A DNA stretch of 40,410 nt, from contig RPRK01000023.1 of NCBI GenBank assembly GCA_003818495.1, positions 1 to 40,410 of the forward strand. Reading direction: 5' to 3'. A program made the position numbers and the translations under genes. The notes under the pieces are model-generated. The model worked only from the letters and a program-made list of their open reading frames with translations. It was not told where the DNA came from and searched no databases. The first letter of the stretch is position 1; every line of letters begins with the position of its first letter. The stretch is from Burkholderiales bacterium. GTDB lineage: Bacteria; Pseudomonadota; Gammaproteobacteria; Burkholderiales; Burkholderiaceae_E. Below are positions 8,033 to 18,361 of the stretch, one piece after another.

Positions 8033-8437
8033 ATGCAGATCCTCGCAACGATCGCCGTGGTGGTCCAGGTTCTGAGCGCGATCGGCGTGATCGTGCTGGT
8101 GCTGCTCCAGCACGGCAAGGGTGCCGACATGGGTGCGGCGTTCGGTTCCGGCTCGTCGGGCAGCCTGTTCGGCGCGACCGGTTCGGCGAACTTCCTGAGC
8201 CGCATGACCGCCGTGCTGGCGACGGTCTTCTTCGTGTGCACGCTCGCGCTGGCCTTCGTGGCCAACTCGCGCACGGGCGCACGGTCTCCGGCCAGCGTGA
8301 TGGATGCGGTCACGCCGCCCGCCACCGCGCCTGCCAGTGGCGTGCCGGCTGCCGGCGTGCCCGCTCCCGCTCCTGCGGTGCCCGCGGGAAATGACGCGAC
8401 GCAAAAAAGTGGTGGTCCGGGCGACATCCCGAAGTAG
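8033..8437 (+). CDS. secG: Preprotein translocase subunit SecG
   Basis: Auxiliary membrane subunit of the SecYEG export channel. 134 residues: transmembrane helix 1 at about 3-22 ([24 protein letters not shown]), the conserved loop [37 protein letters not shown] (residues about 24-60), and transmembrane helix 2 at about 57-77. Residues 85-134 form an Ala/Pro/Val-rich tail of low complexity, a common variable end in this family. Ribosome site AAGG at 8021-8024, 8 bases before the ATG. Lies 105 bases after tpiA and 25 bases before tRNA-Leu. Confidence 0.95.
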   Translation: MQILATIAVVVQVLSAIGVIVLVLLQHGKGADMGAAFGSGSSGSLFGATGSANFLSRMTAVLATVFFVCTLALAFVANSRTGARSPASVMDAVTPPATAPASGVPAAGVPAPAPAVPAGNDATQKSGGPGDIPK

Positions 8438-8446
8438 AAAAAGCGG

Positions 8447-8452
8447 TAGAAT
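8447..8452 (+). promoter_or_regulatory. Candidate -10 element for tRNA-Leu (and possibly nuo)
   Basis: TAGAAT, 10 bases before the first tRNA base, the same hexamer as the candidate tpiA -10. The -35 region is poor (GCGACA at 8421-8426 is too far away), so confidence rests on the -10 and its position. Confidence 0.4.
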
Positions 8453-8462
8453 CAGAGGCTGA

Positions 8463-8547
8463 GCCGACGTGGTGAAATTGGTAGACACGCTATCTTGAGG
8501 GGGTAGTGGCGAAAGCTGTGCGAGTTCGAGTCTCGCCGTCGGCACCA
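8463..8547 (+). tRNA. tRNA-Leu (anticodon GAG)
   Basis: 85 bases including an encoded CCA. The acceptor stem GCCGACG pairs with CGTCGGC, followed by A73 and CCA. The D region is TGGTGAAATTGGTAGACAC. The anticodon stem CTATC/GGTAG (one G-U pair) has the loop TTGAGGG with anticodon GAG at 8497-8499. A long variable arm and a T arm GCGAG-TTCGAGT-CTCGC follow, as expected for a class II tRNA reading CUC and CUU codons. Confidence 0.97.
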
Positions 8548-8600
8548 AATCCAGGGACCGCCCACGAGAGTCGGGAGCGGGCCCACATCAGGGAATCCTC

Positions 8601-8960
8601 GTGAACTTAGAGAGTTACCTGCCCGTCCTGCTCTTCATCCTGGTGGGCGCGGGCGTCGGCCTGGCGCCGCTGGTCCTGGGCAAGCTCCTCGGCCCCTCCC
8701 GGCCCGACCCCGAGAAACTCTCCCCCTACGAATGCGGCTTCGAGGCCTTCGAAGACGCTCGCATGAAGTTCGACGTTCGCTACTACCTCGTGGCGATTCT
8801 CTTCATCCTGTTCGACCTGGAAATCGCGTTCCTGTTCCCGTGGGCCGTGTCGCTCGATGCGATCGGCTTCTTCGGGTTCGCGTCGATGATGGTGTTCCTG
8901 GCGATCCTCGTGGTGGGCTTCATCTACGAATGGAAGAAGGGCGCTCTGGACTGGGAGTAG
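8601..8960 (+). CDS. nuoA: NADH-quinone oxidoreductase subunit A
   Basis: Small membrane subunit of complex I at the junction between the peripheral arm and the membrane arm. 119 residues, GTG start with the ribosome site CAGGGA just upstream. Three transmembrane helices (about 7-27, 62-82, 88-108). The conserved loop after helix 1 carries the family signature [41 protein letters not shown]. First of 14 nuo genes; tRNA-Leu ends 53 bases upstream and may share its transcript. The gap to nuoB is unusually long. Confidence 0.96.
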   Translation: MNLESYLPVLLFILVGAGVGLAPLVLGKLLGPSRPDPEKLSPYECGFEAFEDARMKFDVRYYLVAILFILFDLEIAFLFPWAVSLDAIGFFGFASMMVFLAILVVGFIYEWKKGALDWE

Positions 8961-9174
8961 TTCCGGCGTGGGCGGGTGTCGTGGTGGATAGGGTGGCAGG
9001 GCAGGGCAGCTAGATCAGAGCATTCAGAACCGAGAAGCGCGCCCGGCCGCCGGTGGTCACTCCGCCGGGTGGGAGCGCGCTCCGGGCGGGTCGATTTCTG
9101 TGGACGACGGTCGCGCGCCTGCCGGCGCGTGTGCTGGCGCGGGTGGCATCCACCGGCAGTACGGGTGAGCACGC
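8961..9174. other. 214-bp nuoA-nuoB intergenic gap with inverted repeats
   Basis: I see no coding sequence here. It contains a perfect 12-bp palindrome GGAGCGCGCTCC (9072-9083) and a 6-bp inverted pair CCCGGC (9042-9047)/GCCGGG (9064-9069). There is also a short G-rich repeat (agggcagggcag) near 8998-9008 and a weak TAGATC -10-like site at 9011-9016. The nuoB ribosome site GGGTGAG ends the gap. All other nuo junctions are 27 bases or shorter, or overlap. Confidence 0.5.
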
Positions 9175-9651
9175 ATGAGCATCGAAGGCATTCTCAACGA
9201 AGGCTTCGTCACGACGAGCCTCGACAAGCTGATCAACTGGACGCGCACCGGCTCGATGTGGCCGATGACATTCGGTCTCGCCTGCTGCGCCGTGGAGATG
9301 ATGCATGCCGGGGCGTCGCGCTACGACCTCGACCGGTTCGGCATCATGTTCCGGCCGAGTCCGAGGCAGTCGGACGTGATGATCGTGGCCGGTACCCTCT
9401 GCAACAAGATGGCGCCGGCGTTGCGCAAGGTCTACGACCAGATGCCCGAGCCCCGCTGGGTGATCTCCATGGGATCGTGCGCGAACGGCGGCGGCTACTA
9501 CCACTATTCTTATTCTGTCGTTCGCGGGTGCGATCGCATCGTGCCCGTCGACATCTACGTGCCCGGCTGCCCTCCGACGGCAGAGGCGCTCCTCTACGGC
9601 ATCCTGCAGCTGCAGAACAAGATCCGTCGCACGAGCACGATCGCGCGCTGA
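9175..9651 (+). CDS. nuoB: NADH-quinone oxidoreductase subunit B
   Basis: Carries the terminal iron-sulfur cluster N2, which passes electrons to quinone. 158 residues. The four cluster ligands are visible: adjacent Cys37-Cys38 (GLACCAVEM), Cys102 (MGSCANGGG) and Cys132 ([11 protein letters not shown]). The rest is colinear with the family ([31 protein letters not shown]). ATG start with GGGTGAG upstream. Nine bases before nuoC, so the downstream genes form a tight operon. Confidence 0.97.
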   Translation: MSIEGILNEGFVTTSLDKLINWTRTGSMWPMTFGLACCAVEMMHAGASRYDLDRFGIMFRPSPRQSDVMIVAGTLCNKMAPALRKVYDQMPEPRWVISMGSCANGGGYYHYSYSVVRGCDRIVPVDIYVPGCPPTAEALLYGILQLQNKIRRTSTIAR

Positions 9652-9661
9652 GGGCCCTTCG

Positions 9662-10258
9662 ATGAGTTCCCTGGATACCCTGAAGGCCGCCGTCACCGAC
9701 GCGCTCGGCGAGCGTGTCGTCGCCCTGACCGAGCGCCTCGGAGAGCTGACCCTGGTGGTGCGTGCCGCGGACCAGATCGAGGTGGCGACGCTGTTGCGCG
9801 ACCACCCCGCACTGCGGTTCGACACCGCCGTCGACCTCTGCGGGATGGACTATCTCGACTACGGCCATGGTGCGCACGACGGCCCCCGGTTCGCGGTGGT
9901 GGTCCACCTGCTGTCGGTCGAACTGAACCAGCGGCTGCGGCTCCGGACGTTCTGCCCCGACGATGACCTGCCGGTCGTGGCGTCGCTCACCGGCATCTGG
10001 CCGGCGGTCGGCTGGTTCGAGCGCGAGGCGTTCGACCTCTACGGCATCATCTTCGAGGGGCATGCCGACCTGCGCCGGATCCTGACCGACTACGGGTTCG
10101 TCGGGCATCCGTTCCGCAAGGATTTCCCGGTCACGGGCTATGTCGAGATGCGCTACGACCCGGAGCAGCGCCGGGTCATCTATCAACCGGTGACCATCGA
10201 GCCGCGCGAGATCGTTCCCCGCGTGATCCGCGAGGAGGGCTACGGCATCGGCCGCTGA
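9662..10258 (+). CDS. nuoC: NADH-quinone oxidoreductase subunit C
   Basis: 30-kDa-type peripheral subunit of complex I, separate from NuoD (not fused as in E. coli). 198 residues. The signature motif [39 protein letters not shown] is present at about residues 118-156. Structural role at the quinone module; no cofactor. Ten bases after nuoB, 25 before nuoD. Confidence 0.96.
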   Translation: MSSLDTLKAAVTDALGERVVALTERLGELTLVVRAADQIEVATLLRDHPALRFDTAVDLCGMDYLDYGHGAHDGPRFAVVVHLLSVELNQRLRLRTFCPDDDLPVVASLTGIWPAVGWFEREAFDLYGIIFEGHADLRRILTDYGFVGHPFRKDFPVTGYVEMRYDPEQRRVIYQPVTIEPREIVPRVIREEGYGIGR

Positions 10259-10283
10259 GGCGGTCGGACCGGGGAGCAGGACC

Positions 10284-11537
10284 ATGGCAGAGATCAAGAA
10301 CTACACGCTCAACTTCGGACCGCAGCATCCCGCCGCCCACGGCGTGCTGCGACTCGTGCTCGAGCTCGACGGCGAGGTGGTGCAGCGCGCCGACCCGCAT
10401 ATCGGGCTGCTGCACCGCGCGACCGAGAAGCTGGCCGAGACGCGAACGTTCCTCCAGAACGTTCCGTACATGGATCGGCTCGACTACGTGTCGATGATGT
10501 GCAACGAGCACGCGTACGTCATGGCGATCGAGAAGCTGCTCGGCGTGCCGGTGCCGGAGCGCGCGCAGTACATCCGCGTGATGTTCGACGAGATCACGCG
10601 GATCCTGAACCACCTGATGTGGCTGGGTGCGCACGCGCTCGACGTCGGCGCGATGACGGTCTTCCTGTACGCGTTCCGCGAGCGCGAGGACCTGATGGAC
10701 TGCTACGAGGCGGTCTCCGGCGCACGGATGCATGCGGCGTACTACAGGCCCGGCGGCGTCTACCGGGATCTGCCCGACCGGATGCCGCAGTTCGTCGTCA
10801 ACAAGCTGCGCAACGAGCGCGCGATCCGCGAACTGAACGTCGACCGTCAGGGGTCGATGCTGGACTTCATCCAGGCGTTCACCGAGCGCTTCCCGGGCTA
10901 CGTCGACGACTACGAGACGCTGCTCACCGACAACCGCATCTGGAAGCAGCGGCTGGTCGGCATCGGCGTCGTCTCCCCCGAGCGTGCCAAGGCGCTCGGC
11001 TTCACCGGCCCGATGCTGCGGGGTTCCGGCGTCGCCTGGGACCTGCGCAAGACGCAGCCGTACGAGGTCTACGACCGGATGGATTTCGACATCCCGGTCG
11101 GCCGCAACGGGGACAGCTACGACCGCTACCTGGTCCGCATCGAGGAGATGCGCCAGAGCAACCGGATCGTGCGCCAGTGCGTCGACTGGCTGCGCAAGAA
11201 CCCCGGCCCGGTGATCGTGGACGACCACAAGGTGGCGCCGCCGTCGCGCGTCGCCATGAAGTCGAACATGGAAGAGCTGATCCATCACTTCAAGCTCTTC
11301 ACCGAGGGCATGCACGTGCCCGAGGGCGAGGCCTACGCGTGCGTCGAGCACCCGAAGGGCGAGTTCGGCATCTATCTGGTTTCCGACGGGGCGAACAAGC
11401 CCTACCGGCTGAAGATCCGCGCGCCGGGCTTCCCGCACCTGCAGGCGCTCGACGAGATGGCGCGCGGGCACATGCTCGCCGACGTCGTGACGCTGATCGG
11501 CACCCAGGACATCGTGTTCGGCGAGATCGATCGATGA
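10284..11537 (+). CDS. nuoD: NADH-quinone oxidoreductase subunit D
   Basis: 49-kDa subunit that forms most of the quinone-reduction cavity with NuoB. 417 residues, normal length for a non-fused NuoD. Conserved start [21 protein letters not shown] with the quinone-site His pair (HPAAH), then [14 protein letters not shown] and [11 protein letters not shown]-like ([17 protein letters not shown]). It ends with the family C-terminus [23 protein letters not shown] ribosome site. The stop codon overlaps the nuoE start by 4 bases (ATGA). Confidence 0.97.
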   Translation: MAEIKNYTLNFGPQHPAAHGVLRLVLELDGEVVQRADPHIGLLHRATEKLAETRTFLQNVPYMDRLDYVSMMCNEHAYVMAIEKLLGVPVPERAQYIRVMFDEITRILNHLMWLGAHALDVGAMTVFLYAFREREDLMDCYEAVSGARMHAAYYRPGGVYRDLPDRMPQFVVNKLRNERAIRELNVDRQGSMLDFIQAFTERFPGYVDDYETLLTDNRIWKQRLVGIGVVSPERAKALGFTGPMLRGSGVAWDLRKTQPYEVYDRMDFDIPVGRNGDSYDRYLVRIEEMRQSNRIVRQCVDWLRKNPGPVIVDDHKVAPPSRVAMKSNMEELIHHFKLFTEGMHVPEGEAYACVEHPKGEFGIYLVSDGANKPYRLKIRAPGFPHLQALDEMARGHMLADVVTLIGTQDIVFGEIDR

Positions 11538-12055
11538 GCGCAGCACCCGATTCCATGAACACGTCCGAGCCGGCCCTGCTGTCCGAGGCCGCCTACCGGC
11601 GGATGGACCGCGAAGTCGCGAAGTTCCCGGCCGAGCAGAAGCAGTCCGCCGTCATGGCGGTGCTCGCCATCGCGCAGGACGAGACCGGCTGGATCTCGCA
11701 GCCGGTGATCGACGCGGTGGCCGCGTATCTGCAGATGCAGCCGATCGCGGTGTGGGAGGTCGCGACCTTCTACAACATGTACCTGACCACGAAGCCGGGG
11801 CGGTTCCGGATCGCGGTGTGCACGAATCTGCCCTGCCAGCTGCGCGACGGCGACAAGGCCGCCCACTATCTCAAGCAGACGCTCGGGATCGGGTTCGGAG
11901 AGACGACGGCGGACGGCCGCTTCACGCTCGCCGAGGCCGAGTGCCTCGGCGCGTGCGGCGATGCGCCGGTCATGCTGGTGAACAACAAGCGGATGTGCAG
12001 CTTCATGGGCACCGAGCGGCTCGACGCGCTGGTCGACGAGCTGAAGAAGGCCTGA
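11534..12055 (+). CDS. nuoE: NADH-quinone oxidoreductase subunit E
   Basis: 24-kDa subunit holding the [2Fe-2S] cluster N1a in the NADH-dehydrogenase module. 173 residues from the ATG that overlaps the nuoD stop; a second in-frame ATG 21 bases later (MNTSEP) is a possible alternative. Thioredoxin-like fold. The cluster ligands are Cys96 and Cys101 (CTNLPC) and Cys137 and Cys141 (CLGAC). Sixteen bases before nuoF. Confidence 0.96.
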   Translation: MSAAPDSMNTSEPALLSEAAYRRMDREVAKFPAEQKQSAVMAVLAIAQDETGWISQPVIDAVAAYLQMQPIAVWEVATFYNMYLTTKPGRFRIAVCTNLPCQLRDGDKAAHYLKQTLGIGFGETTADGRFTLAEAECLGACGDAPVMLVNNKRMCSFMGTERLDALVDELKKA

Positions 12056-12071
12056 ACGGGGAGACGATCAG

Positions 12072-13418
<1,347 letters not shown>

Positions 13419-13426
13419 GCACATCC

Positions 13427-15757
13427 ATGGTCGAGATCGAAGTCGACGGCAAGAAGGTCGAAGTGGCCGAGGGCAGCATGGTCATGCATGCGGCCAACGC
13501 GCTCGACATCTACGTGCCGCATTTCTGCTATCACAAGAAGCTGTCGATCGCGGCCAACTGCCGCATGTGCCTGGTCGATGTCGAGAAGGCGCCGAAGCCG
13601 CTGCCGGCCTGCGCGACGCCGGTCTCGCAGGGCATGAAGGTCTGGACGAAGTCGGAGAAAGCCGTCAAGGCCCAGAAGGGCGTGATGGAGTTCCTGCTGA
13701 TCAACCATCCGCTCGACTGCCCGATCTGCGACCAGGGCGGCGAATGCCAGCTCCAGGACCTCGCGGTGGGCTACGGGCCCTCGGCCTCGCGGTACACCGA
13801 GGAGAAGCGGGTCGTCTTCCACAAGTCCATCGGCCCGCTGGTCTCGGCCGAGGAGATGGCGCGCTGCATCCACTGTACCCGCTGCGTGCGCTTCGGCCAG
13901 GAGATCGCCGGCGTCATGGAGCTCGGCATGGCCGGGCGCGGCGAGCACTCCGAGATCATGAGCTTCGTGGGTCGCGGCGTGGAGTCCGAGCTGTCGGGCA
14001 ACATGATCGACGTGTGCCCGGTGGGCGCGCTGACCTCCAAGCCGTTCCGCTACAGCGCCCGCACCTGGGAACTGTCGCGCCGCAAGTCCGTCGCACCGCA
14101 CGACTCGCTCGGCTCGAACCTCGTCGTCCAGGTCAAGCAGAACGCCGTGATGCGGGTGCTGCCGCTCGAGAACGAGTCGGTCAACGAGTGCTGGATCTCG
14201 GACCGTGACCGCTTCTCGTACGAGGCACTGAACTCGACCGAGCGCCTCGAGCGTCCGATGCTCAAGCAGGACGGCAAGTGGCACGAGGTCGAGTGGCAGG
14301 TGGCCCTCGACTACGCGGCCCATGCGCTCGGTGCCGTGCGTGCCAAGCACGGCGCGGCGTCCCTGGGCGCGCTCGCCTCGCCGCAGGCCACGATCGAGGA
14401 ACTGCACCTGCTCGGGCGGCTGATGCGCGGTCTCGGCAGCGAGAACGTCGATTGCCGTCCGCGCGTCGCCGACGCCACGCTGGCGACCCGGATGCAGGGC
14501 GCCCCCTGGCTGGGCATGCCGATCGATGCGGTCAACGGACTCGATCGCGTGCTGCTGGTCGGCTCGTTCCTGCGCAAGGACCATCCGCTGTTCGCGTCGC
14601 GCGTGCGAGCGGCGACCAAGCGGGGTGCCCGTGTCGCCGTGCTGCACGGCACCGACGACGACCTGCTGATGCCGGTCGCCGCGAAGGCGATCGTCGCCCC
14701 CGACCGCTGGGCCGCGACGCTCGCCGGCGCGCTCGTCGCGCTGCACCGCTCGCGCGACGAGGCGGTGCCGGCCGAACTCGCCGGCGTCGAGCCGGACGAC
14801 GCGGCCCGGGCGCTTGCCGCGACGCTCGCCCAGGGCAAGGCCAAGGCGGTGTTCCTCGGCAACGCCGTGGCGAGTCATCCGCAGGCCGCGGCGATCGCCG
14901 CGCTCGCGCAGGCGCTCGCGACCGCCTCGGGCGCGACGCTCGGCTGGCTGGTCGACGGCGCGAACGCGGTCGGCGGTCATCTCGCGGGCGCGCTGCCCGG
15001 ACCCGGCGGGCTCGATGCCGCGGCGATGGTCGCGCAGCCGCTCAAGGGGTATCTGCTCCTCGGTCTCGAGCCGCGACTCGACCACGGTCATCCGGCCGCC
15101 GCCGCCGCGGCGATCGGTGCCGCCGACACCGTGATCGCGCTGACCGCGTACCGGTCGGCCGAACTGCTGGCGTCCGCCGACTGCCTCCTGCCGGTCACCC
15201 CGTTCACCGAGACGGCCGGCACCTTCGTCAACTGCGCGGGCACGGCGCAGGCCTTCAGCGGCGTGGTGCGCCCGCGCGGCGACGCGCGTCCCGCCTGGAA
15301 AGTCCTGCGCGTGCTCGGCAACCTGCTGCAGCTCTCCGGCTTCGACCAGGACAGCGTCGAGCAGGTGAGGGCGCAGGCCCTGCCGGCCGACCTGGCCGAG
15401 CGTCTGTCCAACGTCGTCTCGGGGCCGATCTCGGTACCGAAGGCGGCGGGGGGCCTGCAGCGTCTGGCCGACGTGCCGATCTACGCGGCCGATCCGATCG
15501 TGCGCCGTGCGCCCAGTCTCCAGGCGACCACGGATGCCGCGCCGCCGCAGGCCCGGATGAACGCCGCCACCCTGGCCTCGCTCGGTCTGGCCGCCGGCGA
15601 CGCGCTGCGGATCACGCAGGGTGGGGGCGAGGCCCGCCTCGTGGCGGCGCTCGATGCACGGGTGGCCGACGGCACCGTCCGCATCGCGGCGGCCCACGAG
15701 TCCACCGCCGGGCTCGGTTCGATGTTCGGCACGATCGCCGTGGAGGCCGCACGATGA
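13427..15757 (+). CDS. nuoG: NADH-quinone oxidoreductase subunit G
   Basis: 75-kDa subunit with several iron-sulfur clusters relaying electrons from NuoF. 776 residues from the ATG at 13427; the frame is open further upstream, over nuoF, but the homology begins here. An N-terminal ferredoxin-type [2Fe-2S] domain has Cys34, Cys45, Cys48 and Cys62. The His/Cys N5 site follows ([18 protein letters not shown]), then the N4 ligands ([14 protein letters not shown] and [11 protein letters not shown]). From about residue 220 there is a molybdopterin-oxidoreductase-like domain, Ala-rich and divergent in its last 400 residues, as is usual in this subunit. The stop overlaps the nuoH start (ATGA). Confidence 0.96.
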   Translation: MVEIEVDGKKVEVAEGSMVMHAANALDIYVPHFCYHKKLSIAANCRMCLVDVEKAPKPLPACATPVSQGMKVWTKSEKAVKAQKGVMEFLLINHPLDCPICDQGGECQLQDLAVGYGPSASRYTEEKRVVFHKSIGPLVSAEEMARCIHCTRCVRFGQEIAGVMELGMAGRGEHSEIMSFVGRGVESELSGNMIDVCPVGALTSKPFRYSARTWELSRRKSVAPHDSLGSNLVVQVKQNAVMRVLPLENESVNECWISDRDRFSYEALNSTERLERPMLKQDGKWHEVEWQVALDYAAHALGAVRAKHGAASLGALASPQATIEELHLLGRLMRGLGSENVDCRPRVADATLATRMQGAPWLGMPIDAVNGLDRVLLVGSFLRKDHPLFASRVRAATKRGARVAVLHGTDDDLLMPVAAKAIVAPDRWAATLAGALVALHRSRDEAVPAELAGVEPDDAARALAATLAQGKAKAVFLGNAVASHPQAAAIAALAQALATASGATLGWLVDGANAVGGHLAGALPGPGGLDAAAMVAQPLKGYLLLGLEPRLDHGHPAAAAAAIGAADTVIALTAYRSAELLASADCLLPVTPFTETAGTFVNCAGTAQAFSGVVRPRGDARPAWKVLRVLGNLLQLSGFDQDSVEQVRAQALPADLAERLSNVVSGPISVPKAAGGLQRLADVPIYAADPIVRRAPSLQATTDAAPPQARMNAATLASLGLAAGDALRITQGGGEARLVAALDARVADGTVRIAAAHESTAGLGSMFGTIAVEAAR

Positions 15758-16833
15758 ACTGGATCGATGCCCTCGATCTGCAGGGGCAGGCGCTGCTGGG
15801 CGGTGCGTGGCCGGTGGTCTGGACGCTGATCAAGATCGTCGCGGTGCTGGCGCCGCTGCTGGCGTGCGTCGCCTACCTCACGCTGTGGGAGCGCAAGTTC
15901 ATCGGCTTCATCCAGCTGCGGATCGGGCCGAACCGTGTCGGCCCCATGGGGCTGCTGCAGCCGATCGCCGATGCCGTGAAGCTGATCTTCAAGGAGATCA
16001 TCCTTCCGGCCCAGGCGAGCAAGGGTCTCTACATCCTCGGCCCGATCATGACGATCATGCCGGCGCTCGCCGCCTGGGCGGTGATCCCGTTCGGTCCGGA
16101 CCGCGCGCTCGCGAACGTCAACGCGGGCCTGCTGCTGCTGCTGGCGATCACCTCGCTCGAGGTCTACGGCGTGATCCTCGCCGGCTGGGCGTCGAACTCC
16201 AAGTACGCGTTCCTCGGCGCGATGCGCGCCTCGGCTCAGATGGTCTCGTACGAGCTGGCGATCGGCTTCGCGCTGGTCGTGGTGCTGATGGTCTCGGGCA
16301 GCCTCAACATGACCGACATCGTGCTCGGCCAGAACGAGGGCCGCTTCGCCGACATGGGCCTGAACGTGCTCAGCTGGAACTGGCTGCCGCTGCTTCCGGT
16401 GTTCGTCGTCTACTTCATCTCGGGCATCGCCGAGACCAACCGCCATCCGTTCGACGTCGTCGAGGGCGAGTCCGAGATCGTCGCCGGTCACATGATCGAG
16501 TACTCGGGCATGGGCTTCGCGATCTTCTTCCTGGCCGAGTACGCGAACATGATCCTGATCTCGGCGCTGGCCGCGATCATGTTCCTCGGCGGGTGGGCGC
16601 CGTTCATCGCGATCGAGGCCGTGCCGGGTCCGCAGTGGTTCTGGGACTGGTTCTGGCTGTTCCTGAAGACCTTCATGCTGGTCACGGTCTTCATCTGGAT
16701 CCGCGCATCGTTCCCCCGCTTCCGCTACGACCAGATCATGCGGTTGGGCTGGAAGATCTTCATCCCGGTCACGCTGGTGTGGCTGGTGGTGGTCGGCATC
16801 TGGATGCAGACGCCGTTCAACATCTGGGGCTGA
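15754..16833 (+). CDS. nuoH: NADH-quinone oxidoreductase subunit H
   Basis: Membrane subunit that anchors the peripheral arm and contributes to the quinone channel. 359 residues with about eight transmembrane helices. Family motifs: [42 protein letters not shown] (about 46-87), [27 protein letters not shown]-like ([21 protein letters not shown]), and the acidic loop [34 protein letters not shown] overlaps the nuoG stop by 4 bases; nuoI begins 20 bases later. Confidence 0.97.
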   Translation: MNWIDALDLQGQALLGGAWPVVWTLIKIVAVLAPLLACVAYLTLWERKFIGFIQLRIGPNRVGPMGLLQPIADAVKLIFKEIILPAQASKGLYILGPIMTIMPALAAWAVIPFGPDRALANVNAGLLLLLAITSLEVYGVILAGWASNSKYAFLGAMRASAQMVSYELAIGFALVVVLMVSGSLNMTDIVLGQNEGRFADMGLNVLSWNWLPLLPVFVVYFISGIAETNRHPFDVVEGESEIVAGHMIEYSGMGFAIFFLAEYANMILISALAAIMFLGGWAPFIAIEAVPGPQWFWDWFWLFLKTFMLVTVFIWIRASFPRFRYDQIMRLGWKIFIPVTLVWLVVVGIWMQTPFNIWG

Positions 16834-16853
16834 GGCCCGAGACACGGACCGCC

Positions 16854-17345
16854 ATGGAAGCCATCAAGGATTTCGTCAAGAGCTTCATGCTCGTCGAGCT
16901 GCTCAAGGGCCTGCGCCTGACGGGCTCGCAGGTGTTCGCTCGCAAGATCACGGTGCAGTTCCCCGAGGAGAAGACGCCGTACTCGCCGCGGTTCCGCGGG
17001 CTGCACGCGCTGCGCCGATACCCCAACGGCGAGGAGCGCTGCATCGCCTGCAAGCTGTGCGAGGCGGTGTGCCCCGCGCTGGCGATCACCATCGAGTCCG
17101 ACGTCCGCCCGGACGACGGCACTCGGCGCACCAAGCGCTACGACATCGATCTGACGAAGTGCATCTTCTGCGGCTTCTGCGAGGAGTCGTGCCCGGTGGA
17201 CTCGATCGTCGAGACCCAGGTGCTCGAGTACCACGGCGAGAAGCGCGGCGACCTCTACTTCACCAAAGAGATGCTCCTGGCCGTCGGCGACCGGTACGAG
17301 AAGGACATCGCGGCCGCCCGCGAGGCCGACGCCCGATACCGCTGA
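16854..17345 (+). CDS. nuoI: NADH-quinone oxidoreductase subunit I
   Basis: TYKY-type subunit with two [4Fe-4S] clusters (N6a, N6b) between NuoG and NuoB. 163 residues. Two complete ferredoxin motifs are visible: Cys63, Cys66, Cys69, Cys73 ([12 protein letters not shown]) and Cys103, Cys106, Cys109, Cys113 ([12 protein letters not shown]). The N-terminal amphipathic segment ([18 protein letters not shown]) lies on the membrane. The longer frame upstream runs over nuoH and is not used. Confidence 0.97.
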   Translation: MEAIKDFVKSFMLVELLKGLRLTGSQVFARKITVQFPEEKTPYSPRFRGLHALRRYPNGEERCIACKLCEAVCPALAITIESDVRPDDGTRRTKRYDIDLTKCIFCGFCEESCPVDSIVETQVLEYHGEKRGDLYFTKEMLLAVGDRYEKDIAAAREADARYR

Positions 17346-17372
17346 CCCCGCGCCCCCCATCGAGAGCCCCCA

Positions 17373-18032
17373 GTGGATCCGACTGCCCTGTTGTTCTACA
17401 TCTTCTCCGCGGTGACCGTGTTCTCGGCGCTGCGGGTCGTCACCGCGCGCAATCCGGTCCACTCCGCGCTCTACCTCGTGCTGACCTTCTTCTCCGCGGC
17501 GGCGATCTGGCTTCTGCTGAGGGCCGAGTTCCTGGCGATCACGCTGGTGCTGGTCTACATCGGCGCGGTGATGGTGCTGTTCCTGTTCGTCGTGATGATG
17601 CTGGACGTCAACGTCGATGCGATGCGCCAGGGCTTCTGGAAGAACCTTCCGGTGGCGGCCTTCGTCGGCGCCGCGGTGGTCCTCGAGCTGGCGGCGGTGC
17701 TGTGGCACCAGTTCGGCACGGTCAAGGAGTCCTACGCGCCGCGTCTGCCTGCGGACTACAGCAACACGAAGGCCCTCGGCCGGCTGATCTACACCGAGTA
17801 CGTCTACGCGTTCGAGATCGCCGCCGTGATCCTGCTGGTGGCGATCGTCGCCGCCATCGCGCTGACGCTGCGCAGGCGGACGGGCGTGAAGTCGCAGAAC
17901 GTCTCCGAGCAGGTCCGCGTGCGCAGCACCGACCGCGTGCGCCTGGTGAAGATGCCGGGCCGGCCGGCGAGCGCGCCGGCCGCCGCGGCGCCCGACGCCG
18001 CAGCGCCCACCGCCACCGAGCCGCAGAAATGA
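17373..18032 (+). CDS. nuoJ: NADH-quinone oxidoreductase subunit J
   Basis: Membrane subunit of the proton-pumping arm. 219 residues, GTG start at 17373. Five hydrophobic helices; the conserved core is [53 protein letters not shown], including the bulge-forming helix 3. The last 25-30 residues are an Ala/Pro-rich tail ([24 protein letters not shown]) of low complexity, beyond the family core. The stop overlaps the nuoK ATG by 4 bases. Confidence 0.95.
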   Translation: MDPTALLFYIFSAVTVFSALRVVTARNPVHSALYLVLTFFSAAAIWLLLRAEFLAITLVLVYIGAVMVLFLFVVMMLDVNVDAMRQGFWKNLPVAAFVGAAVVLELAAVLWHQFGTVKESYAPRLPADYSNTKALGRLIYTEYVYAFEIAAVILLVAIVAAIALTLRRRTGVKSQNVSEQVRVRSTDRVRLVKMPGRPASAPAAAAPDAAAPTATEPQK

Positions 18033-18337
18033 CCATCACCCTCGCGCATTACCTGGTGCTCGGCGCGATCCTGTTCGCGATCAGCGTCGTCGGCATCTTC
18101 CTGAACCGGCGCAACGTCATCATCATCCTGATGGCGATCGAGCTGATGCTGCTCGCGGTCAACCTGAACTTCATCGCCTTCTCGCATTTCCTCGGCGATG
18201 CGGCAGGCCAGATCTTCGTCTTCTTCATCCTGACGGTGGCCGCCGCGGAGTCGGCGATCGGCCTGGCGATCCTGGTCGTGCTGTTCCGCAACCTCGACAC
18301 GATCAACGTCGAGGACCTGGACGCCCTCAAGGGCTGA
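18029..18337 (+). CDS. nuoK: NADH-quinone oxidoreductase subunit K
   Basis: Small membrane subunit (ND4L type), 102 residues, with three transmembrane helices and the two buried glutamates of the proton path, in [16 protein letters not shown] and [21 protein letters not shown] start overlaps nuoJ. Twenty-four bases before nuoL, whose ribosome site (CAGGGAAA) lies in that gap. Confidence 0.96.
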   Translation: MTITLAHYLVLGAILFAISVVGIFLNRRNVIIILMAIELMLLAVNLNFIAFSHFLGDAAGQIFVFFILTVAAAESAIGLAILVVLFRNLDTINVEDLDALKG

Positions 18338-18361
18338 CGGTCGCAGGGAAAAGACAACAAG

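Noticed and set aside
8976-9665. Possible gene in the nuoA-nuoB gap (GTG at 8976)
   Set aside because: The frame runs out of phase through all of nuoB, and the part in the gap is Arg/Trp-rich with no ribosome site.
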